64,000 bases of DNA, from positions 1,722,501 to 1,786,500 of the forward strand of contig JAHDVF020001251.1 of NCBI GenBank assembly GCA_022606425.2, written 5' to 3'. Position 1 is the first letter of the stretch; every line of letters starts with the position of its first letter. Position numbers and translations under genes: made by a program. This document shows positions 9,175 to 19,254 of the stretch, piece after piece. Source of the stretch: Lepidostoma basale. Its lineage: Eukaryota > Arthropoda > Insecta > Trichoptera > Lepidostomatidae. Under the pieces are notes generated by a model. That model was not told the origin of the DNA. It saw nothing but the letters and a program-made list of their open reading frames with translations, and did no database searches.

Positions 9175-10016
9175 TGAAGGAAAAGACGATGCCGTTCTCG
9201 TTGCGGATAGTGCGGACGAATTACAAATCTTGGTGTCGAGAATGAATGAGGTATGCAAGTCAAATGATTTAATGATGAATGTCGGAAAGTCAAAGGTGAT
9301 GGTTTTCGAAAGGGAAGAGCAAATGACAGTTTGTAATATAAGTGTGAACGAAGAGAACTTGGAACAGGTGAGGGAATTTGTGTATTTAGGTAGTATGTTC
9401 ACAGCAGATGCCCGAACGGATAGTGACGTCGAAAGAAGGGTTGGTGCGGGTAACAAAGTGAATGGAGCTTTAAAAATAGTTATTGGAAACAAGAATTTAT
9501 CAATGAAAGCGAAAACGGCCGTTCACAATGGAGTTCTGGTCCCAACCTTAATGTATGGAAGCGAAGCATGGAACTGGCAAAAGAAGGATGAGAGTAGAAT
9601 AAATGCGGTAGAGATGAGGTCCCTAAGACGTATGTGTGGTAGAACGATATACGACAGAATCTCAAATGCTGATATAAGAAAGGAATGTAGAGCGGAAGAA
9701 GGTATAATGAACAAAATTATGAAAGGATCGGACATATAGAACGCATGGATGGAGAAAGAATGGTTAAGAAAGTATACGTTAATGATGTAAATGGGGTACG
9801 AAGTCGAGGCAGACCGAGGAAAACATGGCATGACCAAATTAATCAAATTTTAAAGTTTGGTCATGTTAGAAGTCGGAGGAATCGACGTGCGTGTATGACT
9901 CGTTGTATGAATGTGGAGGAAGCTAAAGAGGTTTGCCAGGATAGAGTAGTGTGGCGGTCCATTCTCTCTGCCTACCCCTGCGGGGAAACGGCGTGATGGT
10001 TTTGTTGTTGTTGTTG
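9175..10016 (+). mobile_element. RTE-A2 LINE nested in mariner 2
   Basis: A 169-codon open stretch (9230-9739) runs from MNEVCKSNDLMMNVGKSKVM through EFVYLGSMFTADAR and YGSEAWNWQKKDESRINAVE to MNKIMKGSD, just downstream of a degraded YADD (DDAVLVADSADEL near 9186). After a frame break, 9745-9996 completes MDGERMVKKVYVNDVNG to LSAYPCGETA. The tail is (TTG)5, not TTAG, which defines the A2 subfamily. It sits in the mariner 2 downstream untranslated region. Confidence 0.92.
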
Positions 10017-10135
10017 TTAATAATTTTTTTTTCAATATAGTCACTTTTAATATCTATGCACTTCTTACTTCTAGCAATAGATTTATTTAAACCTTCAACT
10101 TTTTTTTTTATCAAAATGATCATTATTCGCCGCTT

Positions 10136-11627
10136 TTAACGACTCATTGCCGCTTTTAACGAGACACGAATGTCTTTCTTTAGATTTAGAAACAGAAAAA
10201 AATCACTTGGTGCCAGGTCTGGACTATACGGTGGGTGATTGATTTCTGTAAAACCACATTCACAAACTGCAGCCTTTGCAACTTGAGCCTTGTGCACCGC
10301 TGCATTGTCTGGAAGGAGCAGGATCCCTCTGGCCAATTTCCCCCGCCTTTTCTCTTTGATCGCCTCCCTGAATCGATAAACGATGCTAGAGTAGTATTCC
10401 CCGGTGATATTGATACCTTTTTTCTTTTTCAATTTCAATTTATTCCAAAAATTATAAACATTACAGAATAACAAATACAAATCGTTTATAATCACAATAT
10501 ACAAAAATAAAATTCACAATTTAAAAAATGTATATTTACAAATAATATAACAAGAAAACAAATGAGAGCAAGTCAGAAAAAAAGAAAAACAGAAGACAAT
10601 TTAAAAAAAATATATTCGAGAACAGTTTGGCAAAGATAAACATTTTTGAACAATAAGTAGAGAAGCAAATAGCAATTTAATACATAAGAGATAGATGCTT
10701 TCTGAGGGTAGCCTCACTATCGTGAAAAATGTCCACATCCTAAGAGATGCGGTTTAATAGTATTATTGCCCTGCCCACGGGCATTACCTTAGGTAGATTG
10801 GTTCTACACAGTGGCAGGTGAAATAATCTATGTTGCCTTTGTCGCAGATAATTGTCGGGGACAAACAAAGTCAAGTCATTCAAAATATCAGAGTTATGTA
10901 TTCGACCACGAATCAGTTGAAAAAAGTGAACACCCAGGTGGATAGTTCGTCTAATTTCCAATGATTGGTAGTCCAGCATACCCAGCAAGAAAAATTTCTT
11001 GTAATCTATCAGCAAAATTCCCTGGGAATCCCAGACAACTGTTGCCATGACCTTCTTTGGGTGCTCTGTACCTTTTCGGTGCCACTGCATGGACTCCTTC
11101 TTACTCACAAAATCATATCAATAAACCCAGGTTTCATCCCCAGTAAAAATTTTGTCAATAGTTTCTTTAGAATTTTCACCACAGAGCTCCAAAAACCCTT
11201 TGCAACTCTGTATGCGGTAAGATTTTTGAAGTGGCGTTAGAAATCTCGGCACCCATCTTGCACTGACTTTTGACATGTGTAGGCGGTCGTGTAAAATAGA
11301 AACAATGGTACCAGTGGATAGGCTAGTAATCTTGGTTATCCTTTTTACCTTCATTTTGGCATCCTCCAATACTAAATTTTCTATTTTCTCCACATTTTCT
11401 TCATTATTGGCCTCGATTGGCCGACCGGATCGCTCGTCATTCTCAATGCTCTCTCTGCCCCTCTTCAATCCACTGTACCACTTTTGAACTGTTGATAATG
11501 AAGGAGCAGACTCCCCGTAAACTTCAGATATCTCTTTGTGGATGGTTTTCTGATTTTTTCCTTGTTTGGTGAGGAATTTTATAACCGCAGGGTACTCGAG
11601 TTTGTTTAACTTTGCGAAATGAGTCAT
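10136..11627 (-). pseudogene. Mariner 2 transposase, interrupted (DD34D)
   Basis: The start ATG is at 11625-11627 (MTHFAKLNKLEYPAVIKFL). The N-terminal helix-turn-helix half is open to 11118 and contains GRESIENDERSGRP, ARWVPRFLT and TGDETWVY (first Asp); a stop breaks it after that point. SKKESMQWHRKG and KKVMATVVWDSQGILLIDYK follow. A jockey-like LINE then interrupts it (10428-10993), after which GINITGEYYSS, LLLPDNAAVHK (second Asp; Pro replaces the usual His) and YSPDLAPSDFFLF (third Asp, 34 residues later) resume. The insertion, the stop and the truncated C-terminus make it inactive. The family differs from mariner 1, being closer to groups with GKVMATVFWD and GILLIDYLP motifs. Confidence 0.93.
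10428..10993 (-). mobile_element. Jockey-like LINE nested in mariner 2 transposase
   Basis: On the minus strand the insert starts FFLLGMLDYQSLEIRRTIHL and continues FFQLIRGRIH, LFVPDNYLRQRQHRLF, CRTNLPKVMPVGRAIILLN, then stops; the 3' UTR ends near AATTGAAATTGAAAAAGAAA. Similar residues at 29216-29520 confirm the family. The mariner frame breaks at GILLIDYKK and resumes at GINITGEYY. Confidence 0.9.
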
Positions 11628-12054
11628 CTTGCTTGTGTTTCGGGGACAGCTACTCAATAACTAATGATCCGTTTGTTATGTAACTTGGTACTTATACTAC
11701 TAATGAGTGCAATATAACGAGGTAATTAACTATTCATTCATAGTTGCACTCCTTCATATCGATACCGAGAATATATTGAACGCCCCTCGTAACTTCTTGG
11801 TAAATAACTTGGTTATTATCTCGCTTTTTGCAGAATCATTCAGCGCTTTAAAAGTAAGGTTATAAAGTGGTGTATGTCATGAGAAAATTGCTGTCTCTTA
11901 AAATGTGATGTTTTTCGTTTTATTTTATTTGCTTGGTGGCCTGATTTTCCTTTACGATTATTTATTTCTATATTTTTATGAAACTGGCACATCTAAGATT
12001 ATTATTATTCAAACAAAAAATATTTTTATGCACGTTTTTGTATCTCATTTAGAA

Positions 12055-12352
12055 ATACTTCACGAAAGTACATATCTGGGAAGTATGTTTAAAGAATGGT
12101 AAAAAAATTATATGTTAATGATGTAAATGGAACCAGAAATAGAGGAAGACCGAGGAAAACGTGGCACGATCAAATAAATCAAATATTGAATGTCGGCCAT
12201 GTGAGGAGTCAGAGAAATCGACGCGCGTGCATGACACGATGTATGAATGTTGAGGAAACGAGAGAAATATGTCAGGAAAGAAAAGTGTGGCAGTCCATTC
12301 CTTCTGACTACTCCTTCGGGGAGACGGCGTGATGGTTAGTTAGTTAGTTAGT
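12055..12352 (+). mobile_element. RTE-A LINE with internal deletion
   Basis: TYLGSMF is joined directly to KEW and the MVKKLYVNDVNGTRN region (frame 12096-12332, ending SFGETA). (TTAG)4 follows. About 450 bp between the two halves are missing. Confidence 0.85.
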
Positions 12353-12712
12353 TAGTATGTATGTTTACAAGAGATGGAAGAATGGAGAAAGATATCGGAA
12401 AAAGCCCTGGACCTGGAAACAAAATAAATGGCGCATTCAAAATCATTACCGCAAATAGAAATATATCGACTGAAGCAAAGATGGCAGTGCACAATGGAGT
12501 TCTAGTGCCGACCCTTATGTGTGGAAGTGAAGCTTGGAGGTGGCAGAAGAAGGATGAAAGAAGGATAAATGCCGTAGAAATGAGGTCACTTAGATGAATG
12601 TGCGGAAAAACAATGTATGATAGAATATCTAATGATGAAGTGAAGATGAAGAAAGGAATGTAAGGCGGATGAATGCGTGATAAATAAAATTAAGAAAGGG
12701 TCACTAAGATAA
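12353..12712 (+). mobile_element. RTE-A LINE internal fragment
   Basis: It begins at GTATGTTTACAAGAGATGG immediately after the previous copy's tail. The 78-codon frame (12361-12597) has GAFKIITANRN and LMCGSEAWRWQKKDERRINA. It ends near KKGSLR and is joined to LINE-K. Confidence 0.85.
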
Positions 12713-12897
12713 GGGAAGAATTCTCCGAGATCGTGTCCGCAACGTAGACATAAGAAAAACTTGCGAAATAGAGGATATCGTTAAGTGGAGTAGATCCAGT
12801 AGAAAATACTGGAGGGACCATGTAGCCCGAATGGATGGTGACAGACCTGCTTATACAGCCGCTTATGAAATCCCCTCCGGACACCGCCCACCTGGAA
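12713..12897 (+). mobile_element. LINE-K fragment
   Basis: Reads GRILRDRVRNVDIRKTCEIE, DIVKWSRSSRKYWRDHVARM and DGDRPAYTAAYEIPSGHRPP. It is joined upstream to RTE-A and downstream, without a frame change, to a jockey-like C-terminus. Confidence 0.75.
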
Positions 12898-13150
12898 GAG
12901 CAATTAGTCTGCTGAACGCGGTCTCCTCGGAGATCGACGTCTTTCATATTAGTGAAAGTACGTTCAGAAGGCAAATACTCTTAATTCTGGAGAGTATCCT
13001 GTCTTCCTAATGTTGAACCATCTCTCATGCGTTTCTGGTAGTATGCTATACACAATATATTATTTTACCTGTTCTCAATTGATGCCTTAAAAATAAATTT
13101 CGTAATGTCTGTTGATGAAATAAACTGATTTGATTTGATTAGATTTGATG
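12898..13150 (+). mobile_element. Jockey-like LINE C-terminus and 3' tail
   Basis: GRAISLLNAVSSEIDVFHIS and a stop near 13009, then the 3' UTR ACCATCTCTCATGCGTTTCT ... AATAAACTGATTTGATTTGA, the family's GATTT-type tail. Confidence 0.8.
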
Positions 13151-13205
13151 TAGAGATATCTCAGAACTTTTTTCTGAACCCTCTTCAGCATAACGGAATA
13201 TTTTT

Positions 13206-13340
13206 CACGATGTATGAACGTTGAGGAATTGCGAGAAGTATGTAGAGAAAGAAAAGTATGGCAGTTTATTATTTCTGCTTACCCCTTACGATGATTATTT
13301 AGTTAGTGGGACGATGGTTAGTTAGTTTGTTACTTAGTTG
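13206..13340 (+). mobile_element. RTE-A LINE 3' fragment
   Basis: CACGATGTATGAACGTTGAG through TATTATTTCTGCTTACCCCT and a TTAGTTAG tail. The tail region is rearranged (TTAGTTAGTGGGACGATGG). Confidence 0.75.
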
Positions 13341-13341
13341 A

Positions 13342-13934
13342 TTGTGATATTATCCAGATGCATGATTTCGAGTTGTATACACGTTTAATATTCGACGTCA
13401 GTTCGTCCGAGTTACGCCTCTATTGTGTCGGAAGTGAGGACTAAAAATAATACCCAAAGGGCCGAGAGATACACCACACACGATCGGATATAAATTCTCT
13501 CCGAATTTTCCACAGATAATAACCGGAGAGGCGATCTGGAGTTATTATTAAGCAAGTCCTCCCAGTCGGACTATGAATAGACGGTCCACGGGCACTCCGA
13601 TCGACACTGTTTTGCTTTCAAGTGGAATTGTACCAATTTGTAGCTTAAAGCCAGTGAATATTGTCACTCGTTACGACTGTTACTAATGACGGCCTCTGAA
13701 ATAGATTGTTTTGATTGTGTTTCCCTTATATAATGGCTCAGTCTACCGTTCGGAATTGGTGCATTGAGTGCTTCTGTTTGGAGTCGTTAGATTTCAAGTT
13801 CTGAAGACGTAAACGAGAAATTCTTTTTATCTTTATTTAAAATTTATTGTATAATCATTAATCGTCCGTATTTATGGACGTGAAGTATGAAACTAGCAGA
13901 AGAAGAATGATAGCAGAATATTATTATTATTATT
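13342..13934. other. Unassigned, apparently single-copy stretch
   Basis: Balanced base composition, no repeat partner in the window, no long ORF. It includes ATTCTCTCCGAATTTTCC and ACCGGAGAGGCGATCTGGAG. A candidate for conserved non-coding DNA, but nothing in it proves a function. Confidence 0.4.
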
Positions 13935-14492
13935 TTTATTTTGTAATGTAATAAATGGCGCACTCAAAGTCATTACTGCAAATAGAAATATATCCACAAA
14001 GATGGCAGTACACAATGGAGTTCGAGTGCCAATCTTCATGTATGGAAGTGAAGCTTGGAGCTGGCAAAAGAAGGATGAAAGTAGGATGAACGCCGTAGAA
14101 ATGAGATCACTAAGAAAAATGTGCGGGAAAACGTTGTATGATAGAATACCGAACGATGAAATAAGAAAGAAATATTAGGCAGATGAATGCATCATGGATA
14201 AAATTAAAAAAGGATCCCAGGACATATGGAACGAATGGATGAGAGTAGAATGGTTAAAAAGTTGTACACAAGCAGAGTGAGTGGAAAAAGAAGCCGAGGA
14301 CGACCGAGGAAAACATGGCATGACCAAATCAATTACTAAACACGGCCACATTCGAAGTCGGAATAATCGACGTCCGTGCATGGTACGATGTATGAACGTA
14401 GAGGAAGCCCGAGAAGTATGCCAGGACAGAGAATTGTGGCGATCCATCCTCTCTGCCTACCCTTCCGGGGAAATGGCGTGATGGTTAGTTAG
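13935..14492 (+). mobile_element. RTE-A LINE, 5'-truncated
   Basis: GALKVITANRN through FMYGSEAWSWQKKDESRMNA, LRKMCGKTLYDRIPNDEIRK, then the frame at 14281-14481 with ACMVRCMNVEEAREVCQDRE and PSGEMA. Tail GATGGTTAGTTAGTTT. Frame breaks at about 14178 and 14330. Confidence 0.88.
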
Positions 14493-14499
14493 TTTATTA

Positions 14500-14740
14500 T
14501 TTTGTTGAATCGCTCTTCACATCATGACAGCATGAACCAAATCGATTTAAAGGGTATTATAGCTATCACAGTGATTCTCGTGATATGTGATAAGTAGCTA
14601 ATCTATCGCTATTTTATTGTCACATGAATTCAACACCAGACCAAAGGCAGTGTGACAATCATACTGCCCTCGCCGGGAATCGAACCCGGAACCTTCGGGG
14701 TGGCAGTCAATGCACTTACCACTCGGGCAAGAAGGTCATT
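14500..14740 (-). mobile_element. tRNA-derived SINE, copy 1
   Basis: On the minus strand a tRNA-like head with A box (GCCCGAGTGGT) and B box (GGTTCGATTCC) is followed by AGTGTGA-TCACACT-type pairs and an AT-rich 3' end at 14500. The head matches the copy at 32565. Confidence 0.88.
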
Positions 14741-14808
14741 AGTATTTTATTATAATTATTATTATTACTAATGGAAGGTTAGTTAGTATTTTATTATAAT
14801 TATTATTA
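14741..14808. repeat. Duplicated ATT microsatellite block
   Basis: ATTAGTATTTTATTATAATT-ATTATTA occurs twice in direct order (about 14740-14768 and 14782-14808) around AATGGAAGGTTAG. Probably slippage at a SINE tail. Confidence 0.6.
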
Positions 14809-15231
14809 CGTAGGTAAACCAATTGCTCAATGATGTACCTTACAATAAGGGAAACCAATTGCAGAAGACGAATCATTCTCCACCACGACAATGCAAACAA
14901 GTGAATTTTTGAGCATTCAAAACATGAAATTGATGGGTCATCCGCCGTACAGTCCTGATTGGGCACCCAATGATTTTTTCTTATTCCCGCATTTCAAAAA
15001 TAAATTGCGAGGTCAACGTTTTTCGACGCATGAAGAAGCGATTGATACGTTCAAATCACATGTTTTGGAGGTACCTCAATCGGACTGGAAAAAGTGATCA
15101 AAAAATTGGTTAAAACACATGCAAAAGTGTATTGATCTTCAAGGAGAAATTTTTGAAAAACAATAAAGCAATTTTCGATTATAAATATTGGTTTTAACTT
15201 GTCTATCTCAAAATTTAAGTAGCAACCTACG
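14809..15231 (+). mobile_element. Mariner 3, internally deleted
   Basis: The ends CGTAGGT (14809) and ACCTACG (15231) are flanked by TA. Only the 3' part of the transposase survives: a LHHDNA-like second catalytic motif (about 14878-14893), then after a frame break TSEFLSIQNMKLMGHPPYSP, FFLFPHFKNKLRGQRF and LEVPQSDWKK (14891-15097), and after a stop WLKHMQKCIDLQG. The W in YSPDWAP replaces the usual L. A third mariner family, distinct from the other two. The left terminus is short and less certain. Confidence 0.8.
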
Positions 15232-15484
15232 TATTACTAATGTTTTTTCTCTCTCTTTGTTACAGGTAAATACTCGATCCTCATATCAGCATTTTCTGCT
15301 AAGCTGTCTGCAGACGGTATGTTTTTGCATGTAAACGTTTGGACGATAGCCAGAGATCCTTACAATGGATGTTTACGAGATAAACGGTATACTAAGATGT
15401 TTTTTTCGTACACAGATCATGTAAATATTTAATTTATTGTCTTCTCAGATAGTATCTTAACACATTGAAATAACACATAATAAT
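15232..15484. other. Unassigned short stretch
   Basis: No partner or ORF recognised. Confidence 0.3.
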
Positions 15485-16305
15485 ATATTATAAATATATC
15501 CACTCAAGCAAATATGTCAGTACATAGTGGACTTCTAGTGGCAATCATAAATCAAGGCGTTGCATGGTATGGCACCAGCTTATATATCTGAACTCTACAT
15601 CAACGAGAATCTGAATGCCAGACAGTCTACATTGCGATCAGCTAAGACTTCTGCGATCGGTAGATTGACTGTGCCAAAATGCTGTCCTAGTATAAACTTT
15701 GGCGACCGAACCTTCGCGGTAGCCGGCCCTTCAGCCTGGAACAATCTTCCAGCAGACCTCAAGTGCATTGAGAATCAGTCAGAGTTCAGATAGAGACTCA
15801 AAACGCACCTTTTCAAATTATCCTTTCCAGATAAGAAGGGTTGATTGACTGCGTTGGGTGCAGTCCTCTTTCTAAATGTGTTTATTTTTAACAAGTTCAT
15901 AAAACGGAGCATTTTCTACAGCGCTCTTGAGATGAGTAATTCATAAAAATGGCGCTCTATAAATTATTCAGTTTATGATTATATTATTATAATATATGGA
16001 AGTGAAGCCTGGAGCTGGCAATAGAAGAACGAAAGTAAGATAAATACTGTAGAAATAAGATCACTGAGAAGAACGTGCGGTAAAACAGTATTTATAATAG
16101 AATACTGAACGATGATATAATGAAGAAATGTTAATCAGATGATTGTATCATAAGAAAAATTAAAAAGGATCCCTGAGATGATTTGGACATATGGAACCAA
16201 TGGATGAGAGAAGAATTGTTTAATTTGTGTACAAGCGGTGTGAGTGGAAATTGAAGCCGTGAACGACAAAGAAAAGCATGGCTCGACCAAATGAATAAAT
16301 TGTTA
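15485..16305 (+). mobile_element. RTE-A LINE split by an L2 insertion
   Basis: STQANMSVHSGLLVAI (15490-15548) continues after the L2 block at YGSEAWSWQ (about 15996), then LRRTCGKTV and degraded downstream sequence to a KAWLDQMNKLLK end at 16305. It is heavily mutated, with no tail. Confidence 0.75.
15549..15992 (+). mobile_element. L2/CR1-like LINE 3' end nested in RTE-A
   Basis: The frame 15560-15793 gives LHGMAPAYISELY, RQSTLRSAKTSAIGRL and FGDRTFAVAGPSAWNNLPAD, the hallmark C-terminus. A stop interrupts it at QSEFR, then RLKTHLFKLSFP. The 3' UTR has the GCGC..GAGATGAGTAATTC..GGCGCT element and an ATTATTAT tail. Confidence 0.88.
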
Positions 16306-17022
16306 AAAGAAGTCTACAGTCTGCAACATTAGCGTGAATGGTGAAAATTTGGAGCAAGTAGTTGAGTTCGTGTATTTAGGTAGTATGTTTACAAGAGATG
16401 GGCGAGTGGAGAGGGATATTGAAAGAAGGGTTGGGGCAGGCAACAAAGTGAATGGTGCACTTAAAGTTGTCATCGCAAACAAAAACCTATAAAAAAAAAC
16501 TAGAATGGCAGTGCACAATGGTGTTCTTCTACCGACCCTTATGTATGGAAGCGAAGCATTGAACTGGCAAAAGAAGGATGAAAGTAGAATAAATGCAGTT
16601 GAAATGAGATCTCTTAGAAGAATGTGCGGATACTCTGTGTATGATAGAGTGCCGAATGAAAATATAAGAAGTGAATGCGGTGCGAATGATGATGTCATGA
16701 ACAAAATAATGAAAGGATCATTAAGATGGTTTGGACATATTGAAAGAATGAATGAAGAAAGAATGAAAAAAAAAATTATATGTTAATGATGTAAATGGAA
16801 CCAGAAATAGAATCGGAAGACCGAGGAAAACGTGGCACGATCAAATAAATCAAATATTGAATGTCGGCCACGTGAGGAGTCAGAGAAATCGACGCGCGTG
16901 CATGACACGATGTATGAATGTTGAGGAAGCGAGAGAAATATGTCAGGAAAGAAAAGTGTGGCAGTCAATTCTTTCTGCCTACCCCTTCGGCGAGACGGCG
17001 TGATGGTTAGTTAGTTAGTTAG
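16306..17022 (+). mobile_element. RTE-A LINE, 5'-truncated, with tail
   Basis: Starts at VCNISVNGENLEQVVEFVYL, then MFTRDGRVERDIERRVGAG, a stop after IANKNL, then a 93-codon frame (16505-16786) with YGSEALNWQKKDESRINAVE and CGYSVYDRVPNENIRSECGA. An A-run frameshift near 16765 precedes the intact-looking C-terminus. The tail is (TTAG)4. Confidence 0.9.
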
Positions 17023-17599
17023 TTAAGTCTACATTCGAATACATTAATATCGTTAGATCCCTCTTATTCTGGTGTTCCTCCTCTCCCGCATCTTGCCTGC
17101 TATCAAATTTATTCTGATGCGATCATCAAATATTTTATTGAGTTCTCTTCCCCTCCTGACACGTACGTATCGCAATCTCTCGTTTATGTAAATAAACGTA
17201 TATCGAACATTTCGTTTTGTTCGTTAATGTTTATTTTTGGGAGCTTCGTCATAAAATATTTTCTGTCTCTAAAAATGGCAAATGAAGTATTATTAGATGA
17301 TAAAATGAAAGATATCCATCATTGATTTTACACTCCTCGTGTTGTATTTTTTATTTGTATACCACAGGTCGTTTGAACCCAATATGTGTACAATTTATTT
17401 AATTGATTTTATTTATAAATATTAGTTTATAAATATTAGCTTTTATATTGATTCTCGTGACGTGCAACAAATGTTAACAAATTATTTTTCTTTTGACTCC
17501 TGAGTCTACCAAAAGTGAAGAATAAGAAGAAGAATGTCTCATTTGTGTATTTGTTGTAAATTAATAAATAAAAATAAATAAAATCGCGTCTTGCACTTA
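17023..17599. other. Unassigned AT-rich stretch
   Basis: 17030-17110 includes a short LINE-K-like TTATTCTGGTGTTCCTC piece (minus). The rest has no recognised feature. Confidence 0.4.
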
Positions 17600-17708
17600 G
17601 ATGGATTCCTTCGACTCCTCCGACTCCGCGTGGACGACATTCAATATTAAATTCATTTGATCATGCCACGTTTTCCTCTGTCTTTCTCTAGTTGTAGATC
17701 CATTTACA
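17600..17708 (-). mobile_element. RTE-A LINE host fragment, left part
   Basis: Older RTE-A copy (reverse of GRPRKTWHDQIN) interrupted after CCATTTACA by another RTE-A. It resumes at 18184 with ATTTACATGGTTAACATA. Confidence 0.8.
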
Positions 17709-18183
17709 CTAACTAACTAACCATCACGCCATTTCCCCGAAGGGGTAGGCAGAGAGGATGGATCGCCACACTGGCTTGTCCTGGCATACCTCTCGGGATT
17801 CCTCTACATTCATACATCGTACCATGCACGCACGTCGATTATTCCGACTTCGAATGTGTGCGCCATTTAGTAATTGATTAATTTGGTCATGCCATGTTTT
17901 CCTCAGTCGTCCTCGGCTTCTTTTCCCACTCACGCTGCTTGTGTACAACTTTTTAAACATTCTACTCTCATCCATTCGTTCCATATGTCCGAATCATCTC
18001 AGGGATCCTTTTTTAATTTTATTCATGATGCAGTCATCTGCCTTACATTTCTTTCTTATTTCATCGTTCGGTATTCTATCATACAACGTTTTCCCGCACA
18101 TTCTTCTTAGTGATCTCATTTCTACGGCGTTTATCCTGCTTTCATCCTTCTTTTGCCAGCTCCAAGCTTCACTTCCATACACG
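17709..18183 (-). mobile_element. RTE-A LINE nested in RTE-A (7-bp target duplication)
   Basis: The minus strand starts at YGSEAWSWQKKDESRINAVE (frame 17994-18182) and ends LLNGAHIRSRNNRRACMV... PFGEMA (17724-17984) with a (TTAG) tail. ATTTACA (17702-17708 and 18184-18190) flanks it. The two frames are offset by one break near the HMERMDESRM junction. A clean example of the true 3' terminus. Confidence 0.93.
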
Positions 18184-18238
18184 ATTTACATGGTTAACAT
18201 ATACTTTTTTTTACCATTCTTTCTTCGTTTATTAGGAC
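18184..18238 (-). mobile_element. RTE-A LINE host fragment, right part
   Basis: ATTTACATGGTTAACATATA then TACCATTCTTTCTTCG, continuing 17600-17708. Confidence 0.8.
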
Positions 18239-18335
18239 TATAAGAAGAAAGAAAAAGATCAAAATATACATGACACTTAATGCACAGCATTGTCCCACCT
18301 GAACAATAAAGACGTATGTCAATACATGTCTCCCA

Positions 18336-18705
18336 AATTTTAATTGTATCTCAATAGAGACGAAGACGCAAACTGGAAACTGAACATGGATGATCAAGGT
18401 GTTTACAGGACTTATGACCTGTCATTGGTTGGGTTAAGCGCACACTTTATGTAATTACAACATTCCCCATTCCACCTTTGTTATTTGTGATCATGCATGA
18501 CAAATTTTTGGAAGATGTATATATACTTCAAAATCCATATTTATCTTCACGTGGCAGTTTCAGTCAGCCATCTATGTAGATTTGGTTGCACTAGTGAATT
18601 TTTTCAAGAATTAACCTATACAACCGACCCACTAACGCCATCTATGGAGAATGATTGAGAATGACCTTATTAACACAATGTGAAGGCTGTTGACCAACAT
18701 ATTGT
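18336..18705 (+). repeat. Dispersed ~370-bp repeat (R400), copy 1
   Basis: From TTTAATTGTATCTCAATAGA through GACCTGTCATTGGTTGGGTT and CATTCCCCATTCCACCTTTG to AACACAATGTGAAGGCT. Other copies are at 46985-47300 (reverse) and 49195-49580. No ORF or tRNA boxes. It may be a SINE or MITE of unknown class. Confidence 0.8.
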
Positions 18706-19254
18706 TAGAAGCCGCTAGGAGTATTATTCCATTCTATATGCCAGAGAATTTACATGTCTCCCATTTTGTAAACGCGTCGTTACTTTTTACATCGACGCAC
18801 TGTCCTACGGCGGTACCGCGAATCAATAGTATCGCACAATTCCGCAAAATCTGTTCCTTCCACATGTAAAAGAGAATAAAATAAACAGGGAAACAATCCT
18901 GACTCGCGTTATGTGGCGCCCCCCTCTTATGCTCATGCCTTGCGCCCCAAGCCACTTGACTTTTGTTTACTTATTCATCCCGCAAAAAGGGGCTGGTGCG
19001 GTTTTTTTGGACGCTGGTGTACCTATGTGTGTGTGTGTGAGTGCCGCTGTGCGTATACGGCACACGTGGTGCCGCACACACACGCAGCCGAGGTTATCAA
19101 CGAGGGGCGGATACATCGCGCATCAATATGTCCAAGTGTTGATATTGATAAATGTGGCGTCTCTTTTTGTACTTGTCTTGTACTCTCTGCGTATTCACAG
19201 CGCCTTCTTTCGCACATTGTCATCCCCTGCTGAGATTTGAACCTCTCTAGAATT
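18706..19254. other. Unassigned, partly GC-rich stretch
   Basis: Frames of 106 and 109 codons overlap in different phases at 18911-19240 with no family signature. A TG run lies near 19026. Not supportable as a gene. Confidence 0.35.

Larger units (their letters stand above)
9142..11789 (-). mobile_element. Mariner 2 with two nested LINE insertions
   Basis: The 28-bp terminal inverted repeats are exact: CGAGGGGCGTTCAATATATT plus CTCGGTAT at 9142-9169, and its complement at 11762-11789. Both ends are flanked by TA (9140-9141 and 11790-11791). Removing an RTE-A2 insertion (9175-10016) and a jockey-like insertion (about 10428-10993) leaves about 1.24 kb, the normal mariner size, with one transposase reading on the minus strand. 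The nesting order dates mariner 2 before both LINEs. Confidence 0.95.

Noticed and set aside
9523..9846. Long antisense frames over RTE-A copies (for example 9523-9846, 17941-18243, 22156-22608, 57784-58074)
   Set aside because: They are the mirror of the conserved RTE C-terminal coding strand, recur with every copy and are rich in L, F, S and I without any domain.
18911..19240. Overlapping 106- and 109-codon frames
   Set aside because: Two phases of the same GC-rich stretch are open at once, no family motif is visible, and no splice or promoter context supports either.
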